DNA of 64,000 nucleotides from Cinnamomum chago (lineage: Eukaryota > Streptophyta > Magnoliopsida > Laurales > Lauraceae): NCBI GenBank assembly GCA_038049695.1, contig CP142453.1:15380001-15444000 (forward strand). The letters are read 5' to 3'. The translations under genes were made by a program, and so were the position numbers. Below are positions 58,589 through 64,000 of the stretch, piece by piece (within the stretch, counting starts at the first letter, position 1; each line of letters begins with the position of its first letter). The notes beneath the pieces are model-generated. The model saw nothing but the letters and a program-made list of their open reading frames with translations. It had not been told where the DNA came from and did no database searches.

Positions 58589-59129
58589 TAGATAATGTTT
58601 TTTACCTCTTATATTTGTCACCCATGTCAAGGTTGTAGATTCTACTACTAAGTTTGTATGATTTCAATGGTCTTGCACTTATGGGCTTATATGACCCACC
58701 AGATGGACAATCTGGAACCCTCAACTAAGTTCATATGATTCCACATGTACAGTGTAATGACAAATGAGCTCAATCGATCACTTGTCCTAACAAAAGTTTT
58801 TATTTCTCAAATGAAGGATTTTCATTATGAGGCCCTAAGACCGAACTATCAATAAAGTAGACTCAAGATTTCTAAGGAAAGATTTATAAGGGCATGCATA
58901 TGGCAAAATAAATGAGAGATATTTGCATGTTCTAATTGTTACTCATTCCTAACAGCACATTACTGTCGAGGAAGAGTTCCAAGATTAAATTAAAATTTTA
59001 AGATCCATTTGAGCACCTAACCATTTGAATTTGCATAAGGTTTATCAATATTTGTCATCCACCATGAATGGATTGTTAGGAACCATAGCTTGAGAAAAGA
59101 AATGGCATGACATTCTATCTGTTGCTTAC

Positions 59130-59263
59130 TTTGTAATCCTTGGTGACAACGCTGTAGTATCCATTTTCCGGTGTGATATCATCGAAGTAAAGAATCGGTG
59201 CTGATATTGCTAGTGCCCCAATGGCAATATGTGGGTATTTCAGACGAAACCAGGATGCAAGCA
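59130..59263 (-). CDS. S28 peptidase exon [12 protein letters not shown]
   Basis: The acceptor is ATGTTTAG. The first two bases complete the M codon, then 44 codons run LASWFRLK to VVTKDYK, then GTAAGC. The usual ALASSAP is ALAISAP here. Confidence 0.9.
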
Positions 59264-59558
59264 CTAAACATAATAATAAAAATAATAATCAAGATGAGCA
59301 CCAATTCATAAGTAATTCAAGATTATGTTAAATGACTTAAGGAATAATCCAGTACTAAGAAGGCCTTTGCACCATGGGGAAGATTGTTGAAACAATGGAC
59401 CCACCATGGATGCACTAACATATCAAATTATCAATAGTGTTGTCTTCTCAACCCATGGATCTTGTGTGTTAGAAGTGGGCCACAATAACATTGGAAAATC
59501 CTCGTTTTGGATCATCTCCCTTGCCTCACTTTCAATGGCACAGTTCAGAGTCACTTAC

Positions 59559-59745
59559 TTCCACCGTAAGATCCTCCAATAGCAATCACTGGGCAATCAT
59601 CAGCAGATAAGTTTGTTTTCAAGTTCCTGATCAACTCCGCATAGTCTGCTAGAGCTTGAGCTGAGCTGAAGTATCCAAGAGTACTTGCATTCCGATATTC
59701 TTCTTCTCTTGACCCAAAGGGCAAAGATTCTCCATAGTACCGGTG
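59559..59745 (-). CDS. S28 peptidase exon with the catalytic Ser
   Basis: The acceptor TTGTTTACAG is followed by 62 codons, HRYYGESL to IGGSYGG, then one base (phase 1) before GTAAGTG. The serine of GGSYGG is the expected nucleophile. Confidence 0.9.
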
Positions 59746-59904
59746 CTGTAAACAAAACACTACAATGTCAGTATGGAAAAATTACATGATACTGGTGTAG
59801 AGCATGTTGGCCTGTATGCAAGCACAAAATCACTCAAATATGGCATAATTGTGCATCACCTCAAACTGTCAAATTTGCTCATCTCCCAAGGGATGGAGGA
59901 TTTT

Positions 59905-59908
<4 letters not shown>

Positions 59909-59940
<32 letters not shown>
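59909..59940 (+). repeat. (CT)16 microsatellite
   Basis: An uninterrupted CT dinucleotide run of about 32 bases. Confidence 0.95.
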
Positions 59941-59943
<3 letters not shown>

Positions 59944-60799
59944 GAACAGTATAGGATGGAGGATAATTAAAAACCAATCTAACTTAAAAAGTCCTATGCG
60001 TGACCTTAAGAAAAAAGAAAAGAGAATGGTCCACAGTCCGGATTGTTATCAATTAGATGGTTAAAATATCTACATACAATGTTCATGACATGATTTGGAT
60101 CAAATTAAATGTATGCTGCGTAAAGTAGGTGTGCTTTCTAATCCATCAAACTTGAGGATTCAGACACAAATTAGATCAGAAAGAAAATGACTAAAGGGAT
60201 TTGGTGAGATGGTGAAATGGTGGACAACATGGACGAGAGGATTAGATATAGTATTTTACAGAAGTATAGAATGAAAAAATTTGCTATCATGTAAGAAGCA
60301 TCACAGATTCAGCATATATTGCTCACCTGAACAAGAGTCAAGGAGTTAAGGACTAATCCCAAAATATTCGTCATTGTTATCAAATTGCTTCTCATATCTA
60401 AAACATATTATTTCTACTAAAGAGAGCTCTGTATTCATCAACAAATATCCATCAACAAACTAACTCACATTATTTCTACTAAAGAGATTTTTCTATTTCT
60501 GGACAAACTAACTTCCGATCTTGATCTGTAAGAAGTATACAATCGATAAGGTCACCACCGAAGGGTTCAATTGTCAATCATACATTTCTTCAGCTGCTCA
60601 ATGGCTATCTGAGGTAATCATACGTTTAATTCTTCTGGAGTTCTAGATTGGATAATCATCAGTGGATTTCTATTTCACCACCTGTAGATCATGACGATCA
60701 TCATTGTCAGAGATTGTGAAAGCATAAAATATTGTTTGCATCTTGCCAGTATTTCCCAACAGACCCAGGATTGTAGCCCAGGAAAATGATAAAGTTAGT

Positions 60800-60965
60800 T
60801 TACACCTATGATGCACGGATACTTCAAAACGGGCAATGTATTGGGCCGTACCGTATCCAATACTTCACTTTTTACATGTAAAATCCGTGTCCCTATTGTG
60901 TTTATGGTATGTCCCTACCGTATTTGTGCCGTATCTAGGCATCTTAGGTTCTCACTGCATATGAA
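60800..60965. repeat. Repeat end related to 1733-2938
   Basis: CCTATGATGCACGGATACTT matches the terminus of the 1.73-2.94 kb element and is followed by CCGTACCGTATCC, CCGTGTCCC and CCGTATCTAGG words typical of that family. Confidence 0.45.
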
Positions 60966-61187
60966 ATAGACTGAACGGGTAGTAGAAAGATGGTGTTTAC
61001 ATATCAAGGCCAAAATAAAGAAGATCTTTTCCCATTGATAATTTGGTATCTAACTGAATAAAAGCAGGCGCAGATCTATGAATAGGAGATATTGTGCAAG
61101 TATCTACAAGACCTAAATTATCAACAAGCTCTCCAAGAACCTTGAGAATTCGTCCTAGAGTAGCTCCACCCACTGGAACGCTTAGAG

Positions 61188-61448
61188 GAGCTTGTTGAAG
61201 TCATCGCTGGCTCAACACGCGCACAAGAGGGGTTGGGCCGGTGGCACTATCTAGGGTAGAATCTTATTATGATATTCTTTTCTTATTATGATTGTGTTTC
61301 CTATTTAGCTTAGGACTCTATTTAGCTGGGTTGCTTTTGGTTTTTTATATATCGGTGATTGTAGTTCATAATACAAATAATACAATAATACGAGTTAGTA
61401 TTTTCGTGTGTGTTCATCTTCTCTCTCCCTTCTCCCCTCAACAGAGCT
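61188..61448. mobile_element. Solo LTR, 251 bp, TSD GAGCT
   Basis: The element 61193-61443 starts TGTTGAAG and ends CCTCAACA, with 6-bp terminal inversion TGTTGA/TCAACA. It is bounded by GAGCT at 61188-61192 and 61444-61448. The interior has TATATAT and polyadenylation-like sequence. The short length suits a copia element. Confidence 0.85.
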
Positions 61449-62689
61449 TCCGTGCCAATTACCTCCATTCCTCTCATCAGACCATGCACTCAAAGATACA
61501 GCTCTAACTTGATTATTCCTAATAATTGCTGAACCTCACAAGTCACATTAATTTGCGGACCGACAATAAGTCGACCCTTAACTACCAAAAGCCTTGTAAA
61601 TATTAGGCATCTTGGGAGGGGATTGATTCTCATAATAAAGAAAGTGGAATATGTCAACAGATATCAACTATCTCCAAAATCATGAAAACAGATGAAGTTC
61701 CATGTGCTGACAATGCTTTTCAAGCACAAAAAGATTTTTTGTTTTAATGGTATAGCCCAAAAGAAAATTATGCATGAAACTATTTAGAATGGTCATTATC
61801 CATTCTCTCACATTCAATAACACACTAATAATGAAATCTGAGCTTGGTTTTGAAAATGGTCTTAACATTCACATTGTTTCCTAAAATTTGGAAGAGAAAA
61901 CAAAACACCTTTCCTCCATGGAACAAGAGTTGAAAGGAAATGAAGAAACCCCAACTCACATGCCTCTTCTAAGTCATCTAAGTTAAGAAGAAAAAGGGAA
62001 AGTCTCAACAGCTAACTATTTTCACAATCAAATAAAAATCATCATTACTCACCTAAATCTTCGCACCTGAAACCGAGCTTTTCGTTCCTCAAAAGAACTA
62101 CTATAATCCTTTCCCAGCCACCCAACCATCTCACCTTGAATCTTCAAAACTTCTTCCATCTTTCTCTCATCACAAAAAAACTCCTTAATCTCATTCCATC
62201 AAAGAACAAATTTTGCACTCCCACCTGAAATCCCGCCCCGCCAGCACAAATACAAAGCAAGTGCTGAATGAAACCACTGATTAAACATATGCTCTCCCAT
62301 CTCCCACATTTCACAGAAACAAGCACCACCGATTGAATGCATCAGATGGGCCGAATGAAAAGGTTCTAATGGCTCCAATGCAATTTATGGGAGCTGCTAT
62401 CACTAACTACTATGAGCACATCCCTTCTCTCTACACACTCAAAGTAGGTGGAAAAGGAGGAGAGATGCTGATGCCACAAACACCCACCCACGCCACCCAC
62501 CAACCACCGTCCCCCCCGGCAGCGCCGCCGGAGGGGGAGAGGGAGAGAGGGCAGCGGCATGGAGAGGGCGTCGAGCGAAGGGCGTCAGTATGGAGAGGGA
62601 GGGAGAGAGACTGGGAGAAGGAAAGAGGGCGGCGCGGCGGCAGGAAGAGGGGGAAGAAAGGGAGTGAGCTGAGAAGAGAGAAGGGAGCC
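61449..62689. other. No supported gene
   Basis: A minus-strand segment at about 62.05-62.34 kb has protein-like translation (MFNQWFHSALALYLCWRG, EEVLKIQGEMVGWLGKDYSS) but with a stop between the blocks and no recognised family. I could not place the missing S28 N-terminal exons here. Confidence 0.4.
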
Positions 62690-62755
62690 CCGGGGTGACT
62701 GGGGTCCGTTGGATCCCACCCGCCTCTGGGATCCAACGGATCCCAGTCACCCCGG
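62690..62755. repeat. 29-bp arm hairpin
   Basis: The arms 62690-62718 and 62727-62755 are reverse complements at 28 of 29 positions around an 8-base loop. They contain GTCCGTTGGATCCCA. A third related word (CCGGATCCCGGGG) follows at about 62.77 kb. Confidence 0.8.
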
Positions 62756-62819
62756 TGTCCGTCCGGGTTCCGGATCCCGGGGTGTGTAGCTTTTTTCATT
62801 TTGTTAACAACGGGTGTGT

Positions 62820-64000
62820 AAAGAGATGTTTTGGAAGAAAGATAAAAGGAGCTGTCGCATGGGCAGCTCTCAACCCATTTAAGTTAAAAAGTTATCAAGA
62901 TTTCTGTATACACACTCTATTGTTTTCAAAATACGCAGACTATCTACCCTCATTTTTTCAGTCACTCCCATTCACTTACTCTCCCTTTTACTTATTCTCC
63001 CTGCTACCCGCACCCTCTCTCCCTGTCTCTCTCCATCTCTATGCCCGTTGCCGTCTCTCCCTGTCCCACTCGCCCTCCAGTGGTGTTGTCGGAGGGTACG
63101 GTGGTGGCTGGGCTGGACTGAACTGGGGTAGGTGAGTGTAGAAAGAAGTTGGCGAGAGACTTTTGATAGATGTCATTTTAGGTAATTTTACGCTGAATGA
63201 CATATTGATCATAAAAAAAGAATGTGGAAAGAGAAGCTTGGATTGCGGCATTAGCAGCTCTCATGAGAAAATTTCCAAAATTTCTCTCTAGACACCTCCC
63301 ATTGTTCCAAAAACACCTCTCCCTCCACTCTTATTTTCTCAATTCACTCTCATTCTTCCCCCCTCTCCATACCCTTGTTGATGCCTTCTCTCCCTCTCTT
63401 TCTCTATCCCTCTCCCTCCCTCTCTCTTCCCGTCTTCTGTTTCTTCTCTCTATCCTTCTCCATGTCTCTCTCCCTCTCCCTCTCTCTTCCCGTCTTCTTC
63501 TTCTCTCTCTCTCTCTATCCTTCTCCATATCTCTCTCCTCTCCCTCTCTCTATCCTTCTCCATGTCTCTCACCCTCTCTCTATCATTCTCCATGTCTCTC
63601 TCCCTCTCCCTCTCCATGCCCATTGCTCTCTCCCTATCTTCCTTTCTCTCTCTCTCCCTTTTCCTGTCGCCACCCTCTCTCCCTCTGTCCCTCTCCCTAC
63701 CTCTTTCTCTCCCCCTCTTGTAGCCGCCACTGTCTCTCTTCTTCTCTCCCTATCCTTCTCCATGTCTCTCTCTCTCTCCCTGTCCACCACCCTTTTTTTA
63801 TCTCCTTGTCTCTCCCTCTCCTTCTCCTTAACTCTTTATCTCCCAGCCCGCCCCCCTCTCCCTCTCCCTCTCCCCCTCCCCCTCCAACAGTGCTATTGGA
63901 GTGGCTGATGGTGACTGGGTTAGACGGTTGGGGTTGGGGTGGGGGGTGGGTGTAGAAAGAAGTAGGGGAGGGAGAGACTTTTGACAAATGTCTTTTCAGG
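62820..64000. repeat. Two diverged copies of a CT-rich repeat unit
   Basis: Unit 1 (about 62.83-63.18 kb) and unit 2 (about 63.22-64.00 kb) share a left part (GCATGGGCAGCTCTC versus GCATTAGCAGCTCTC) and the right end GTGTAGAAAGAAGT followed by GAGAGACTTTTGA and TTTTMAGG. Unit 2 is enlarged by CT-rich low-complexity sequence at 63.37-63.89 kb that reads as long Ser/Leu/Pro ORFs on plus and Arg/Glu ORFs on minus; these are not genes. It runs to the window edge. Confidence 0.6.

Larger units (their letters stand above)
38221..59745 (-). pseudogene. S28 serine carboxypeptidase (Pro-X type), nonsense-interrupted
   Basis: S28 peptidases are secreted or vacuolar enzymes that cleave C-terminal residues after proline. 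Eight exons with matching phases were reconstructed: 59559-59745, 59130-59263, 55461-55573, 55126-55372, 45582-45737, 38597-38676, 38464-38513 and 38221-38378. Family signatures in order are [16 protein letters not shown], the nucleophile motif [101 protein letters not shown] (catalytic Asp) and GAHCLDI (catalytic His). The exon after GGH reads GAT ATA TAA, a stop where the family has DIK. This removes Asp and His from the product; no alternative acceptor rescues the frame. The N-terminal exon(s), before HRYYG, were not found by 64 kb. Introns of 6.9 and 9.4 kb are filled with transposons. A sequencing error at the stop cannot be excluded. Confidence 0.85.

Noticed and set aside
59773..62400. 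N-terminal S28 exons upstream of HRYYGESL
   Set aside because: No minus-strand segment matched the family's N-terminal region; the exon is outside the window or lost.
63224..63955. A 243-codon plus-strand ORF and overlapping 177- and 96-codon ORFs
   Set aside because: They translate CT-rich low-complexity DNA into Ser/Leu/Pro or Arg/Glu runs in several frames at once, without domains or splice partners.

Overview
This is nuclear DNA from a flowering plant. The evidence is spliced genes with GT-AG introns, plant-type protein families (a PP2A B' subunit, an RZ-1 type glycine-rich RNA-binding protein, an S28 serine carboxypeptidase), a Ty1/copia element primed by initiator-Met tRNA, LINE, TRIM and MITE debris, and AT-rich intergenic DNA. 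The very long introns loaded with LINEs and LTR elements would suit a large-genome angiosperm such as a magnoliid; that is inference, not something I can prove from one window.

Layout. 1-8.4 kb: the long 3' intron of a minus-strand PP2A B' gene, or flanking DNA, with a decayed L1-type LINE (about 4.68-5.86 kb), an LTR-like segment (3.48-3.96 kb) and a palindrome-ended repeat (1.73-2.94 kb). 8.39-9.57 kb: the large first coding exon of PP2A B', with its 5' UTR to about 10.05 kb; the C-terminal exon is not visible. 10-21 kb: intergenic, with several MITEs, a 1.07 kb inverted repeat enclosing another inverted-repeat element, a four-copy tandem repeat (17.75-19.0 kb) and a hAT-type MITE with an 8-bp target duplication. 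21.05-28.7 kb: a complete RZ-1 gene of two coding exons split by a 6.06 kb intron. 28.7-38.2 kb: intergenic, with LINE fragments, a tRNA-like SINE head and small repeats. 38.2-59.7 kb and beyond: a minus-strand S28 (Pro-X carboxypeptidase-like) gene. I could reconstruct eight exons with compatible phases; the N-terminal exon(s) were not found. 59.8-64 kb: a 251-bp solo LTR, hairpins and CT-rich duplicated repeats.

The S28 locus is the most informative part. Its introns hold two 2.3 kb solo LTRs of one family, a complete young copia element with identical LTRs, a TRIM, a perfect palindrome, an RTE LINE remnant and a probable third solo LTR. The gene carries an in-frame TAA in the exon that should begin DIK, which removes the catalytic Asp and His. 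It is therefore probably a pseudogene, or makes a truncated product. The copia element is itself intact except for a single in-frame UAG between protease and integrase.

I found no CRISPR, operon or otherwise novel multi-gene system. The least ordinary signals are the palindrome-filled variable cassettes inside otherwise homologous LTRs, the single amber codon in a very young copia element, and the nested inverted repeats.
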